Shown piece by piece: positions 1-9,017 of a stretch of 64,000 bases of DNA (positions are counted from its first letter, which is position 1; every line of letters begins with the position of its first letter). The notes below the pieces were generated by a model. That model worked only from the letters and a program-made list of their open reading frames with translations, had not been told where the DNA came from and ran no database searches. Source of the DNA: Teredinibacter sp. KSP-S5-2 (lineage in GTDB: Bacteria; Pseudomonadota; Gammaproteobacteria; Pseudomonadales; Cellvibrionaceae); assembly GCF_032773895.1 (NCBI RefSeq), contig NZ_CP120416.1, positions 866,001 to 930,000 of the forward strand, in the 5' to 3' direction. Position numbers and translations under genes: made by a program.

Positions 1-1002
1 GTTCGCGCACATGTGAACTTGGCAAAAATATATATTGAGGAAAATGAACCGAAGGCTGCGAGAGACCATTTGGCAAAAGCAGTTTCTTACGGCGCAAAGG
101 ACGCATTTTCCCATGGCCAGTTGGGGTATTTAAACTTGCAGCTACATAATCCCTGGAGTGCGATTAGCGCCTTTCAGTACGCAATAGCATTACAGCCAGA
201 AAATACAAGCTGGCAATATGGGTTGCTTATGGCGTTATCTGATTCAGGGCAATCTGGGAGTGCATTATCTTTATCTTCTGAGTTGTTGAAAAAAGATCCA
301 TCTAACCCCCAGCTCTGGTTAAGGCGCGCAAGCGCAGCCTTACAGGCAGAGGAAAAAGAAATTGCATTGAGTAGTGTAGAGGCAGCAATTCGGTTGGGGA
401 ATGCTGGGGTTGAAAACAAAAAAATCGCGGCTCAACTTAATTTTCAGTTGGGTAACTACGATCGTGGAATTGAGTTGTTGTCCGAGACTGTGGCAGCTCA
501 ACCTGAAGATATAGAATTAGTGCATCAGGCCTTATCTTGGTTATATCAACAGCAATTGTGGGATAGCGCTGATAGATTATTGTCGAAAGTTGCCACCACT
601 ACAAAAGGCATAAGTAACAATCAGTCCAGTATTTTGGCTTATCACCAGGGTAAAATTGCTCACGCTAATCGCCGCTTGAACGATGCGATAAAGTATTTTG
701 ATCGTGCGGTTGAGTTGAACGTTAATAATGGGCTGGCAATCATTGCTTTGGCGGAGCTATACCTTGGGAAACAAAATTTTACCAAAGCCGAGTTACTTTA
801 TACTCGAGCGGAAGCTTTAGATGATGTGAGAAAGGAAGCCATTCTGGGCAAAGCACAGGTGTTTTTAGACAACGGTGATTACCCATCTGCATTACGCCAA
901 ATGAAGTTGGCATATCGCAAATATCCGGAAAGAGATGACTTGAAAGACAATATTGAGCTTTTGGAAGACGTCATTCGGACCCAAAATCAAGCCCGGCTTT
1001 GA
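1..1002 (+). CDS. TPR-repeat protein, 5' end outside window
   Basis: The reading frame is open to the left edge (codons before the GTG at 13 continue without a stop), so this is the C-terminal part of a longer protein. The roughly 333 residues seen are almost entirely tetratricopeptide-like helical repeats, with recurring patterns such as A-x2-F-x-Y-A-I-x-L-x-P and A-I-x-Y-F-x-R-A-V-E-L. TPR arrays are protein-interaction scaffolds. Long proteins of this type with a lipoprotein N-terminus occur as PrsT in XrtA/PEP-CTERM exopolysaccharide systems, and a protein with a PEP-CTERM-like tail lies at 15.1-15.9 kb, but without the N-terminus the assignment to PrsT is only a guess. A hairpin overlaps the stop codon. 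Confidence 0.8.
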   Translation, partial: VRAHVNLAKIYIEENEPKAARDHLAKAVSYGAKDAFSHGQLGYLNLQLHNPWSAISAFQYAIALQPENTSWQYGLLMALSDSGQSGSALSLSSELLKKDPSNPQLWLRRASAALQAEEKEIALSSVEAAIRLGNAGVENKKIAAQLNFQLGNYDRGIELLSETVAAQPEDIELVHQALSWLYQQQLWDSADRLLSKVATTTKGISNNQSSILAYHQGKIAHANRRLNDAIKYFDRAVELNVNNGLAIIALAELYLGKQNFTKAELLYTRAEALDDVRKEAILGKAQVFLDNGDYPSALRQMKLAYRKYPERDDLKDNIELLEDVIRTQNQARL

Positions 1003-1016
1003 TTCATTAAGCCGGG
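992..1016 (+). terminator. Hairpin at end of TPR gene
   Basis: CCCGGCTT and AAGCCGGG form an 8-bp stem around a 9-nt loop that contains the stop codon of the TPR gene. There is no T-run after it, only TAATTAAC, so it is a weak intrinsic terminator or an mRNA-stabilising hairpin. Confidence 0.5.
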
Positions 1017-1074
1017 TAATTAACAGCATATTCTGGTGTATACTGCGTTTTTCTCAAACAGATGATGTATTGCC

Positions 1075-2274
1075 GTGACCATGTTGCTTGATTCCTTGCC
1101 ACTTCTCCCTGTGGATCCAATTCTAGGGCTAATAGAAAAGTATAAAAATGATGCCAACGCGAACAAAATTGACCTTGGTGTTGGTGTCTACCGTGATGAG
1201 TCCGGTGCTACGCCAGTTTTTTCATCGGTAAAACGTGCAGAGCACTGGTTGCTTGAGACTGAGCAGAGTAAAGCCTATGTTGGGCCCGCAGGAAACCCGG
1301 ATTTTAATCGTCTGATTTCAGATCTGGTTCTTGGAGAATCCCATCCTGCCTTAAAGGATGGGCGCGTCGCCACTGTACAAACCCCTGGTGGCTGTGGTGC
1401 ACTTCGGGTGGCAGCGGAGCTGATTGTTAGAGCTAAGGCTACTGCCAGGATCTGGGTCAGCAATCCTACTTGGGGTAATCACGTTCCTTTACTGGGGGAT
1501 GCCGGGTTGACGATCCAGTCATACCCTTATTACAACTTCGATACTCACCAGCTTGATTTTGAAGGGATGCTTGAAGGGCTCTCCAAAGCTTCTCCGGGGG
1601 ATCTTGTCCTGCTACATGCTTGTTGCCATAACCCGAGTGGCGCTGATTTATCCGCCGAACAATGGCGGTTATTGGCTGGTTTCATGCTAGACAGGCAGTT
1701 AGTGCCATTTATTGATATGGCTTACCAGGGGTTTGGAGACGGCTTGGAAGATGATCGGTATGGTCTGTCTTATCTGGCTGAAAATTTACCCGAAGTCATT
1801 TTCGCCATTTCGTGTTCAAAGAATTTCGGCTTATACCGGGAGCGGGTTGGCGCCGTTGGTGTGGTTTCTTCAGCTGTTTCGCAAACTGGAGTAATTCTGA
1901 GCCAATTAAATAATGTGGTGAGAGGCATCTATTCCATGCCGCCATCTCACGGCGCGTCAGTGGTTGCCAGGGTTTTAATGGATGAAGAACTTCAAGCGAG
2001 TTGGGTGGCCGAGCTTCAGGGTATGCGCCTTCGTATCGTTGATATGAGAAACCGATTTTGTGAGAAGGTGGCTGCTGCGGGTTGTGGTGATCGTTTTGCG
2101 CATATTGCTAACCAAAAAGGCATGTTTTCATTTCTTGGGCTTTCTGAGGCGCAAGTGCACAAAATGGCGGCGGATTATTCTGTCTATATGGTGGATTCGA
2201 GCCGAATTAGTTTGGCCGGTTTGAGAGAGTCCAACATCGATTATTTTGTCGATGCAGTTATTAATGTGATATAG
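1075..2274 (+). CDS. Aromatic/aspartate aminotransferase (class I PLP enzyme)
   Basis: Cytosolic PLP-dependent transaminase of the AspC/TyrB subfamily, which moves amino groups between aspartate or aromatic amino acids and 2-oxoglutarate. The protein has about 399 residues, the normal family length (396-400). The N-terminal pattern DPILGL...NKIDLGVGVYRDE is that of the subfamily. The cofactor-binding HNPSG motif is present, and the Schiff-base lysine is K249 in SCSKNFGLYRERVG. The first start is GTG at 1075; ATG at 1081 removes two residues and is equally plausible, since neither has a strong ribosome binding site. The gene stands alone with a strong terminator behind it. Which amino acid it prefers cannot be read from the sequence. 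Confidence 0.92.
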   Translation: MTMLLDSLPLLPVDPILGLIEKYKNDANANKIDLGVGVYRDESGATPVFSSVKRAEHWLLETEQSKAYVGPAGNPDFNRLISDLVLGESHPALKDGRVATVQTPGGCGALRVAAELIVRAKATARIWVSNPTWGNHVPLLGDAGLTIQSYPYYNFDTHQLDFEGMLEGLSKASPGDLVLLHACCHNPSGADLSAEQWRLLAGFMLDRQLVPFIDMAYQGFGDGLEDDRYGLSYLAENLPEVIFAISCSKNFGLYRERVGAVGVVSSAVSQTGVILSQLNNVVRGIYSMPPSHGASVVARVLMDEELQASWVAELQGMRLRIVDMRNRFCEKVAAAGCGDRFAHIANQKGMFSFLGLSEAQVHKMAADYSVYMVDSSRISLAGLRESNIDYFVDAVINVI

Positions 2275-2280
2275 CTTCCT

Positions 2281-2310
2281 AAGGGGTATCATCGCTCGGT
2301 GATACCCCTT
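2281..2310 (+). terminator. Rho-independent terminator of the aminotransferase gene
   Basis: Perfect 11-bp stem (AAGGGGTATCA / TGATACCCCTT) with an 8-nt loop, starting 6 nt after the stop codon and followed by a pyrimidine-rich stretch ending in TTTTA. Confidence 0.85.
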
Positions 2311-2518
2311 GCCTCTTTTAATAGAGCCCTCTTTTCTGAATAGATATCTTTGTTATTGGTTTTCGGTATTTCGGCTGTTCTCTAAAACCAATTGATCTTT
2401 CAAACCCTTTGTTCACTTCTATACTTTTACTATTGAACAGGTACCCGTTCTAGATCACAGTCTTAGGGGCTGTCGGGGATGAATCATAAGATGTGTTTGC
2501 AAAACAGGGTGGAATACG

Positions 2519-3742
2519 ATGCCGGACATCCAGAAGTTACATGTGGGAGACCTAAGAGTAGGCATGTATGTTTGCAAGTTGGATAGAGAATGGCTTGATA
2601 CACCGTTTATTATGCAGGGCTTTTTAATTGAGGATGCTGAAGATATTGATATTGTTGCGGAGTTCTGCGAACACGTCTGGATTGATACCGACTATACCAA
2701 GAAAATATCCTCATATAGTTCGAATGTAGGTACAGCGTCTTCCGCACCCCATATTCCCATATTCGAACCAGAAGTTTCCCTCGCTGACGAACATAGAGAG
2801 ATTTACAAGTCTTTTCGGCAGGCTCGTTCACTCACCAAAAGTATGCTTGATGATATTCGTCTTGGCGGAGCTATTGATACTCAAGTGGCGAAGGATACAG
2901 TAAAAGACTGTGTTCAGTCCGTATTACGGCATCCCGATGCATTACTCTGGATGACTAAAATAAGGGAAGAGCGTGAGTATACCGCTGAGCATTGCTTGAA
3001 CGTATGTATTTTGGCCATTGCTTTTGGACGACAGCTTGGCTTGGATGAGAAGGAGTTGGAAAACCTGGGCTTGTGCGGTTTCCTACATGATGTTGGCAAA
3101 ATGCGTGTTCCGGTGGAGATTATCGATAAGCCTGCAGCATTGACGACTAAAGAATTTAGCATGATGAAAGCACACACGGTTCACGGACGAAATCTTTTGC
3201 TTTCTACTAGCAGTCTCTATACCGGCGCAATTGACGTAGCCTATAGTCACCATGAACGAATTGATGGCGAAGGTTACCCCAGAAAACTACCTGGACATGG
3301 TATTTCACAGTTTTCACGTATTATTTCATTAGTCGATGCCTACGATGCAATGACTGCAGACCGATGTTATTCCCCAGCTAAAACCTCAACCGAAGCGCTA
3401 AAAATTATCTACAACGAGCGTGGCAAGCAATTTGATGAAAAACTTGCGCTGAAGTTTATTAAAACAATTGGGCTTTACCCCGCTGGAAGCATCGTTGAGC
3501 TATACAGCGGTGAAGTTGGAATTGTTATTGAAGCAAACCAGAGAATGCGCCATTTACCCAGAATTATTGTCGTAATGAGTGAAGATAAAAAATTCCTTGA
3601 GAAGGAGAGGATATTGGATTTGTCTCTCATCGAGGAGGGCGTGCTGCCCAGGCGAAATTTAATAAAACAAGTCTGGCGCGATGGAAGTTTTGGTATTAAA
3701 TTACGTGACTACCAGAAAAAAGGGTTAGTGTTAAAAATATAG
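2519..3742 (+). CDS. DUF3391 + HD-GYP cyclic-di-GMP phosphodiesterase (copy 1)
   Basis: Predicted phosphodiesterase that degrades cyclic di-GMP, lowering this second messenger and so favouring motility over biofilm. Residues 1 to about 130 are the DUF3391 domain (LRVGMYVCKLDREWLDTPF). The HD-GYP domain follows, with E157-H158, H190-D191 in LHDVGK, H219, H244-H245-E246 and the GYP signature as RIDGEGYP (247-254). All metal-binding positions expected for an active enzyme are present. The soluble protein has no membrane segment. The ATG at 2519 has GGA seven bases upstream. A paralogue follows 10 bp downstream, so the two are probably cotranscribed. Confidence 0.93.
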   Translation: MPDIQKLHVGDLRVGMYVCKLDREWLDTPFIMQGFLIEDAEDIDIVAEFCEHVWIDTDYTKKISSYSSNVGTASSAPHIPIFEPEVSLADEHREIYKSFRQARSLTKSMLDDIRLGGAIDTQVAKDTVKDCVQSVLRHPDALLWMTKIREEREYTAEHCLNVCILAIAFGRQLGLDEKELENLGLCGFLHDVGKMRVPVEIIDKPAALTTKEFSMMKAHTVHGRNLLLSTSSLYTGAIDVAYSHHERIDGEGYPRKLPGHGISQFSRIISLVDAYDAMTADRCYSPAKTSTEALKIIYNERGKQFDEKLALKFIKTIGLYPAGSIVELYSGEVGIVIEANQRMRHLPRIIVVMSEDKKFLEKERILDLSLIEEGVLPRRNLIKQVWRDGSFGIKLRDYQKKGLVLKI

Positions 3743-3752
3743 TTTGTAAAAT

Positions 3753-5048
3753 ATGTCGAAAGAAGAAGACCCTCAATCATCCGTCTCAAAACGTACAAAT
3801 CGTGATGTCTGGATACCTGTATCCAATCTACAAATAGGGATGTTCATTACCGAACTGGATAGAGAATGGTTAGATACGCCCTTCTTGATGCAGGGCTTTT
3901 ATATTCGTTCGCGGGAAGATGTAGCCGAAGTCGCCAAGTATTGCCAGTACGTTTGGGTTAAAGGGAAAGATCGCCATTTATTTGATAAGCCTGTTGATTT
4001 CGAGTCCGGTGTGCTCATCGGTCGAAAACCGACCTCCTACCAAACTACAGCCAGTGTTGAAGTCGAACACAAAAATGTTGAGGCGTTGGTTGAAAACCTG
4101 ACTGAATATGTTGAAGAGGTATTAAATAATGTTCGCCGGGGAGTTCCCATTGAGACAAGCCGAGCGCGTAAGGTGGTGGATGAATGCGTCTCTTCCGTAT
4201 TGCGCCATCCCGATGTACTGATGTGGATATCCAGATTTAGAAAAGAGGACGAGTATACCGCTGAGCATTCGATTAATGTCTGCGCCTTATCGGTTATTTT
4301 TGGTCGAAAGTTGGGCTTAACTATTAATCAGTTGCGGAACTTGGGCCTGTGTGCCTTGTTGCACGATATTGGAAAGATGTGCGTTCCCGATGAAATTTTG
4401 AATAAACCTGGCCCTCTGTCGGATCAGGAAACCCAGCTCATGCGAGAGCATGCGGATCTCGGGCGAAAAATCTTATTGGAAAAAAGAACGGTTTATGAAG
4501 GAGCTGTTGATGTCGCATATTGTCATCACGAGCGGCCGGATGGCTTGGGATATCCAAGAGGCTTGAGTGGCGATAGTATTTCCCTGTTTAGTCGAATTAT
4601 CTCGATTGTTGACGCCTATGATGCAATGACCTGTGATCGGGTGTATGCCAAAGCCATGTCCACAACCGATGCCTTGCGAGAGATTTACGAGCAGCGAGGA
4701 AAACAGTTCGACGATCAGTTAGCTTTAGCTTTTATTCAAACGGTTGGTCTCTACCCTCCCGGAAGCATAGTAGAGTTAATTAACGGCCAGATTGGTGTGG
4801 TATTGGAAACCATTGCGCGAGCGCGACGTCTGCCGAAGATTATTATTCTGACGGATACCAATAGGAAGCAGTGTCCTGAGCGGATTGTTGACTTATCTTT
4901 GATTGAGTCCGGTGAATTGTCCCGTGACTACTACATAAAAAGTGTGCTGGCCGATAGTAGTCACGATGCAGAGTTGAAAGAATTCTTCAGCAAGGATTTT
5001 ATTTTTGCTGGTGCCAAGGGAATATCGGAAGAATTAAAAGATTTCTAA
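3753..5048 (+). CDS. DUF3391 + HD-GYP cyclic-di-GMP phosphodiesterase (copy 2)
   Basis: Paralogue of the preceding gene with the same architecture: DUF3391 (residues about 20-130), then HD-GYP with E171-H172, H204-D205 in LHDIGK, H233, H258-H259-E260 and RPDGLGYP (261-268). The catalytic set looks complete. Compared with copy 1 it has about 16 extra N-terminal residues and a longer C-terminal tail (about 25 residues). The two align along their whole length, with long shared stretches such as LDREWLDTPF and FSRIIS, indicating tandem duplication followed by divergence. It converges on greB, with only 4 bp between the stop codons and no obvious terminator between them. Confidence 0.93.
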   Translation: MSKEEDPQSSVSKRTNRDVWIPVSNLQIGMFITELDREWLDTPFLMQGFYIRSREDVAEVAKYCQYVWVKGKDRHLFDKPVDFESGVLIGRKPTSYQTTASVEVEHKNVEALVENLTEYVEEVLNNVRRGVPIETSRARKVVDECVSSVLRHPDVLMWISRFRKEDEYTAEHSINVCALSVIFGRKLGLTINQLRNLGLCALLHDIGKMCVPDEILNKPGPLSDQETQLMREHADLGRKILLEKRTVYEGAVDVAYCHHERPDGLGYPRGLSGDSISLFSRIISIVDAYDAMTCDRVYAKAMSTTDALREIYEQRGKQFDDQLALAFIQTVGLYPPGSIVELINGQIGVVLETIARARRLPKIIILTDTNRKQCPERIVDLSLIESGELSRDYYIKSVLADSSHDAELKEFFSKDFIFAGAKGISEELKDF

Positions 5049-5052
5049 AACA

Positions 5053-5565
5053 CTATTCCACCGAATGTGGACGATATTCTATATCCAGAATATAAAACTC
5101 TTTTTCTCCCTCGGGTAATCTCACCAACACAGCGTCGTCTTTTTTCTTTTTCAAAAGAGCTTTGGCGAGTGGTGAGTCCATGCTGATTTTTCCTGAGGAC
5201 ACATCAAACTCGTCCGGCCCGACGATCTGATAGCAGACTTCGTCTCCGTCTTCTTTTTCCAGCGTTACCCAGGCGCCGAAAAATATTTGATTGGTGTTAT
5301 CTGGAATACGATCCACGATGATGAGTTCGTCCAGACGTTTACTCAGGTATCGAACTCTTCGGTCGATCTCTCTGAGCCGCTTTTTTCCATAAATATAATC
5401 ACCGTTTTCAGAGCGGTCTCCATTCTTTGCTGCTTCATGCACAGCATCAGTCACTTTAGGACGCTCTTCTTTCCAGAGGTAATGTAACTCTTCTTGTAAC
5501 GCTTTTGCCCCTTGGGCGGTGATATAGGGAGAACCGCGTTTTACGGGTGGTCGCCATCGGCCCAT
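5053..5565 (-). CDS. greB: Transcription elongation factor GreB
   Basis: Binds the RNA polymerase secondary channel and stimulates cleavage of the nascent transcript in backtracked complexes. At 170 residues it fits GreB (about 160). The N-terminal coiled coil carries the acidic tip in NGDRSENGDY, and the basic stretch GKKRLREIDRRVRYL that separates GreB from GreA is present. The C-terminal FKBP-like domain follows (WVTLE ... YQIVGPDE ... SPLAKALL). The start is ATG at 5565, with AGGGAT upstream on the minus strand. It lies tail to tail with the second HD-GYP gene and 15 bp downstream of the S9 peptidase stop, so it may be read together with that gene's neighbourhood. Confidence 0.96.
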   Translation of the reverse strand: MGRWRPPVKRGSPYITAQGAKALQEELHYLWKEERPKVTDAVHEAAKNGDRSENGDYIYGKKRLREIDRRVRYLSKRLDELIIVDRIPDNTNQIFFGAWVTLEKEDGDEVCYQIVGPDEFDVSSGKISMDSPLAKALLKKKKDDAVLVRLPEGEKEFYILDIEYRPHSVE

Positions 5566-5580
5566 GTGTTTATCCCTGTG

Positions 5581-7560
5581 TTAATTTGAAAGGTTCTTGA
5601 TTTCAAGAACGTCAGTTTGATCGTCACGGTGAATACCAAAAATTTTACAATAAAATTCCAGTTCTGCATTCAACATATGGATGACAGTACCGCTGTTGCG
5701 AAAGCCGTGGCCTTCATCGGCATAGGTCACATAGCTTACCGGAAGTCCCTGTTGGTCTACTGCTTGAACAAACTGTTCCGCTTGATTGGGAGGTACGACT
5801 TTGTCATCCAGGCCCTGAAATAAAATAATAGGACAGGATATTCTTTCGGTGGCGTACAGTGGGGAGCGTTTTATATAGGTGTCTTTTTCCTCCGGGTATG
5901 CTCCAATTAATTTATCGAGATAGCGTGCTTCGAATTTATGGGTATCTTGGGCCAGTAGCTCCAAATCGCCAATACCGTATAAACTGACACCGGCAGAAAA
6001 GGTATCGGAAAAAGCCAACGCGGCAAGGGTTGTATAACCGCCTGCGCTGCTGCCTTTGATAATTTTCTTGCTCGGATCTGCCCAGTGGGATTTGACTACA
6101 TAGTCCGCCGCCGCACAAACATCTTCAACATCAGCAATCCCCCATAGCGGGTAAAGCTGTTCCCGATATTGTCGACCATAACCGGTGCTTCCCCGGTAAT
6201 TGACGTCGACAACGGCAAATCCTCTGCTGGTCCAGAATTGTATTTTTAAATTCAGGCTGCTGGATGTGCTTCCTGTTGGACCACCGTGGCTGAGCACAAT
6301 AAGAGGTGCGGGCCCGTTACTTGCGTAGTCTTTATTTTTAGGCGAGTAATAAAAAGCATGTGCTCTCTGGTTTTCTCCGGTGTTAAAGGTAAAAGCCTGG
6401 GCTATGGAAATATAACCATCGTCAAGACAGACGGGTTGTTCGGTTAACGCCTGAGTTGCAGTGGCGTTATGTTGATATACGGAGGGGAAAGACGTGGCGC
6501 TTGCGCCAATAAATGCACCTGTGCCACTGTTTGCGGAAACATCACTAATATCATTTAATCCTGTTTCTATTATTTCCAGCTTGTTGTTTTGCAGGTGTAT
6601 TTTCCCCAGTTGCCATTGTCCGTCTCGAGTAAAACAGGTTATTAGCGTGTTTTCATCAAGGAAGGCATAGGTCGACATGCCGAATACCCATTGCGGTGTA
6701 GCGAATTCCGCCTCACATGGGTAAACAGTTTGGGCATTTTCTCTTTCCAGTGAGCTGGAGATATCTTTGGCGGAAAAAAAGTACAGGTTCCACCAGTCGG
6801 TTTGGTCAGAGACAAAAAATAAATCGCCAGCGGGAGACCACTGTGGTTGGAATATGCTTTCTCTTCGGTTTGAATTGATGACTTTGGGGTGAAGCAGTTG
6901 CCCTTGTTTATTTATTTCAGCCAGCCAAAGCTGGGAGGCATCCCATGGCATATCCGGGTGATTCCAGGTCAGCCAGGTTAACCAGTTGCCATCGGGCGAT
7001 ACGCATGGGTTGGAATAAAAGTCCTGCCCCTGGTGAAGGGGGGTGGGGTGAATGCAGGGCAGTTCTTCTTCAGTCGATGCTTTAATATCCAGGCTGACTA
7101 AATAATTTTGCGGGTAGGGCGTATTGTCAGAAATACAACTATGGTCTTCACATACCGCAATTAATCTATCGCGGGTTTCATCGTAATGAATATTGGCAAA
7201 GCGTTGTTGCGACTCGGGTGTGAGCGGAGCGATGTTGTATTCAGGTTTCGCCAGGTTTAAACGATAAATCCGTTGGTCGTCTGCCAGAATAAAATAAATC
7301 GTCTCGCCGACAACGCAATAACTGCCTCCACCATATTCGTGCGCTTTGGTTTTTGCGCTAAGTGGTCTGGGCAGCACGCACTGGTTTTGCCCGTCTTTGT
7401 GCATCATAATGGCACAGCGGCCTTTTTCTTCGGCAAGGGTTTCCAGCCAGAAAATTCGATTCCCATCGACATGGGTTTCGCTAATTTTGGGCGTTTTACC
7501 CGCAACCATGTCTGCCGAAATCGGAGATTCCCAGCTACCAAAAGGGGCCTGTTTATTCAT
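5581..7560 (-). CDS. S9 family prolyl oligopeptidase / dipeptidyl aminopeptidase-like serine peptidase
   Basis: Predicted serine peptidase cleaving short peptides or N-terminal dipeptides. Residues 1 to about 380 form a WD/beta-propeller-like region with repeated strands. The C-terminal alpha/beta hydrolase domain has the nucleophile S505 in GSSAGG, the acid D586 in GLDDKVVP and the histidine H618 in DEGHGF; the oxyanion segment HGGPTG is at 425-430. At 659 residues it matches the S9C-type family. There is no signal peptide, so it is cytosolic. It is divergent from tilS with 24 bp between the start codons, so their promoters must overlap each other's 5' ends. The substrate is not deducible. 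Confidence 0.9.
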   Translation of the reverse strand: MNKQAPFGSWESPISADMVAGKTPKISETHVDGNRIFWLETLAEEKGRCAIMMHKDGQNQCVLPRPLSAKTKAHEYGGGSYCVVGETIYFILADDQRIYRLNLAKPEYNIAPLTPESQQRFANIHYDETRDRLIAVCEDHSCISDNTPYPQNYLVSLDIKASTEEELPCIHPTPLHQGQDFYSNPCVSPDGNWLTWLTWNHPDMPWDASQLWLAEINKQGQLLHPKVINSNRRESIFQPQWSPAGDLFFVSDQTDWWNLYFFSAKDISSSLERENAQTVYPCEAEFATPQWVFGMSTYAFLDENTLITCFTRDGQWQLGKIHLQNNKLEIIETGLNDISDVSANSGTGAFIGASATSFPSVYQHNATATQALTEQPVCLDDGYISIAQAFTFNTGENQRAHAFYYSPKNKDYASNGPAPLIVLSHGGPTGSTSSSLNLKIQFWTSRGFAVVDVNYRGSTGYGRQYREQLYPLWGIADVEDVCAAADYVVKSHWADPSKKIIKGSSAGGYTTLAALAFSDTFSAGVSLYGIGDLELLAQDTHKFEARYLDKLIGAYPEEKDTYIKRSPLYATERISCPIILFQGLDDKVVPPNQAEQFVQAVDQQGLPVSYVTYADEGHGFRNSGTVIHMLNAELEFYCKIFGIHRDDQTDVLEIKNLSN

Positions 7561-7584
7561 TTGTATGCTGCCTGCTTGACTGCC

Positions 7585-8946
7585 ATGTTTGATAAAAATG
7601 CAATTCTACAAGAAATCGAAAGATTCTCATCCGCTAATGGCAAAATTTGGGTGGCCTATAGTGGAGGCCTGGATTCCACGTGCTTATTGCATATGTTGGC
7701 CTGTTCTTCTCTGGCAAACCGGGTTCACGCGATTCATGTGAATCATCAGCTTTCTGCTAATGCCAGTACTTGGCAAAACCAGTGTGTGCAAACTGCAGAG
7801 AACATGGGAATCCCCATTCAGGTTGAGGTGGTTGAGGTTGTTGATCAGGGCAAAGGAACAGAAAGTGCAGCAAGAGTACAGCGGTACGCGGCGTTTCATT
7901 CCGTCTTAGACAGCGACGACATTTTATTAATTGCTCACCACCAAAGTGACATGTTGGAAACGCTGTTGTTTCGTTTATTTCGGGGAGCTGGTTTAAAAGG
8001 GCTGGCAGCGATCCCGAAAAGTCGCGCGTGCGGTAAAGGGACATTATTTCGCCCACTTCTCTCGGTGTCTCGCGAAGAGCTTGCTGCGTATGCCGAACAG
8101 CACCGGCTCAATTGGGTGGAAGATGAAAGTAATCAGAGTGACGTCTATGACCGGAATTTTATTCGTAGTCATGTGATACCCATTATTAAAACCCGTTGGC
8201 CTAAAGTCGAACAAAAAGCCTTTCTTACCGGGGAGTTGTTATCCGAGTCTGAATCTCTGTTAAGTGAGTATGGTGAGGAAGATTTACGTATCTGCCAGTG
8301 TCGTGAAGAACGTCTGGGCCAGAGCATCGATTTAACTCAGTTTGAACACTATGGGCTTGATCGTCAGCGGCACATTATCCGGGTTTGGACACACCGTTGT
8401 GGTTATAGCCTGCCGGATCATCGCCAATTGGAACAGCTGCCTTCTATTCTCCAGGCGGCGCAAGACGGTTGCCCATGTTTAAGTTGGGGACAGTGTGAGT
8501 TGCGTCGCTATCAAAACCGATTGTACCTTTTGCCAAAGGTATCCGTGGCAAGCCCTGTTGGGGAAAGCTGGACGATAGACTGGTCTCCGTTGCTACAACC
8601 TGAGTTGGTTTTACCTTGGGGGGATAAATTAGTTTTTCAGCCAAGTGGACAGTTTCCTAAAACAGATTTTTCGTTAAGCGTGTCGCTTCGACAACCGGGC
8701 TTACGCTGTCGGCCAGAGTCCCGGGAGCGGTCCCAAACCTTAAAAAAATTGCTGCAGGAACATCAACTTGAACCGTGGTTGAGGGAACGGGTTCCACTGG
8801 TTTTTTACCAGGGGCATTTGGTGGCAGTGGGAGACTTGTGGTTTTGTGTGATGGATGACGGTGGTGTGAATAATCCATTTTTAAGTGACTGGCAGAATTC
8901 CCATCTCAGTTGGAGGCTGTTCACAAAGCAGGGGATTACTTCTTAA
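7585..8946 (+). CDS. tilS: tRNA(Ile)-lysidine synthetase TilS
   Basis: Modifies C34 of the CAU-anticodon tRNA-Ile to lysidine with ATP, converting it to read AUA codons; essential in most bacteria. The PP-loop motif is SGGLDS (residues 26-31). The N-terminal ATPase domain is followed by the TilS substrate-binding domain and a C-terminal domain containing LRQPGLRCRPESRERSQTLKKL-type residues. Total length is 453 residues, normal for the family. The frame is open well upstream, but the family N-terminus begins at the ATG at 7585, and upstream codons run antisense through the S9 peptidase, so 7585 is chosen. In many relatives tilS follows accA; here its upstream neighbour is the divergent peptidase. 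Confidence 0.95.
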   Translation: MFDKNAILQEIERFSSANGKIWVAYSGGLDSTCLLHMLACSSLANRVHAIHVNHQLSANASTWQNQCVQTAENMGIPIQVEVVEVVDQGKGTESAARVQRYAAFHSVLDSDDILLIAHHQSDMLETLLFRLFRGAGLKGLAAIPKSRACGKGTLFRPLLSVSREELAAYAEQHRLNWVEDESNQSDVYDRNFIRSHVIPIIKTRWPKVEQKAFLTGELLSESESLLSEYGEEDLRICQCREERLGQSIDLTQFEHYGLDRQRHIIRVWTHRCGYSLPDHRQLEQLPSILQAAQDGCPCLSWGQCELRRYQNRLYLLPKVSVASPVGESWTIDWSPLLQPELVLPWGDKLVFQPSGQFPKTDFSLSVSLRQPGLRCRPESRERSQTLKKLLQEHQLEPWLRERVPLVFYQGHLVAVGDLWFCVMDDGGVNNPFLSDWQNSHLSWRLFTKQGITS

Positions 8947-9017
8947 GTCGTGGATGACGTCTTTATGCCATTGTGGTGTAATGTCGCGCTTAAGATCCAC
9001 GCTTAGGGAAATTCAGT

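Noticed and set aside
7273-7584. 104-codon upstream extension of tilS
   Set aside because: It is antisense to the S9 peptidase, and the TilS family N-terminus begins at 7585.
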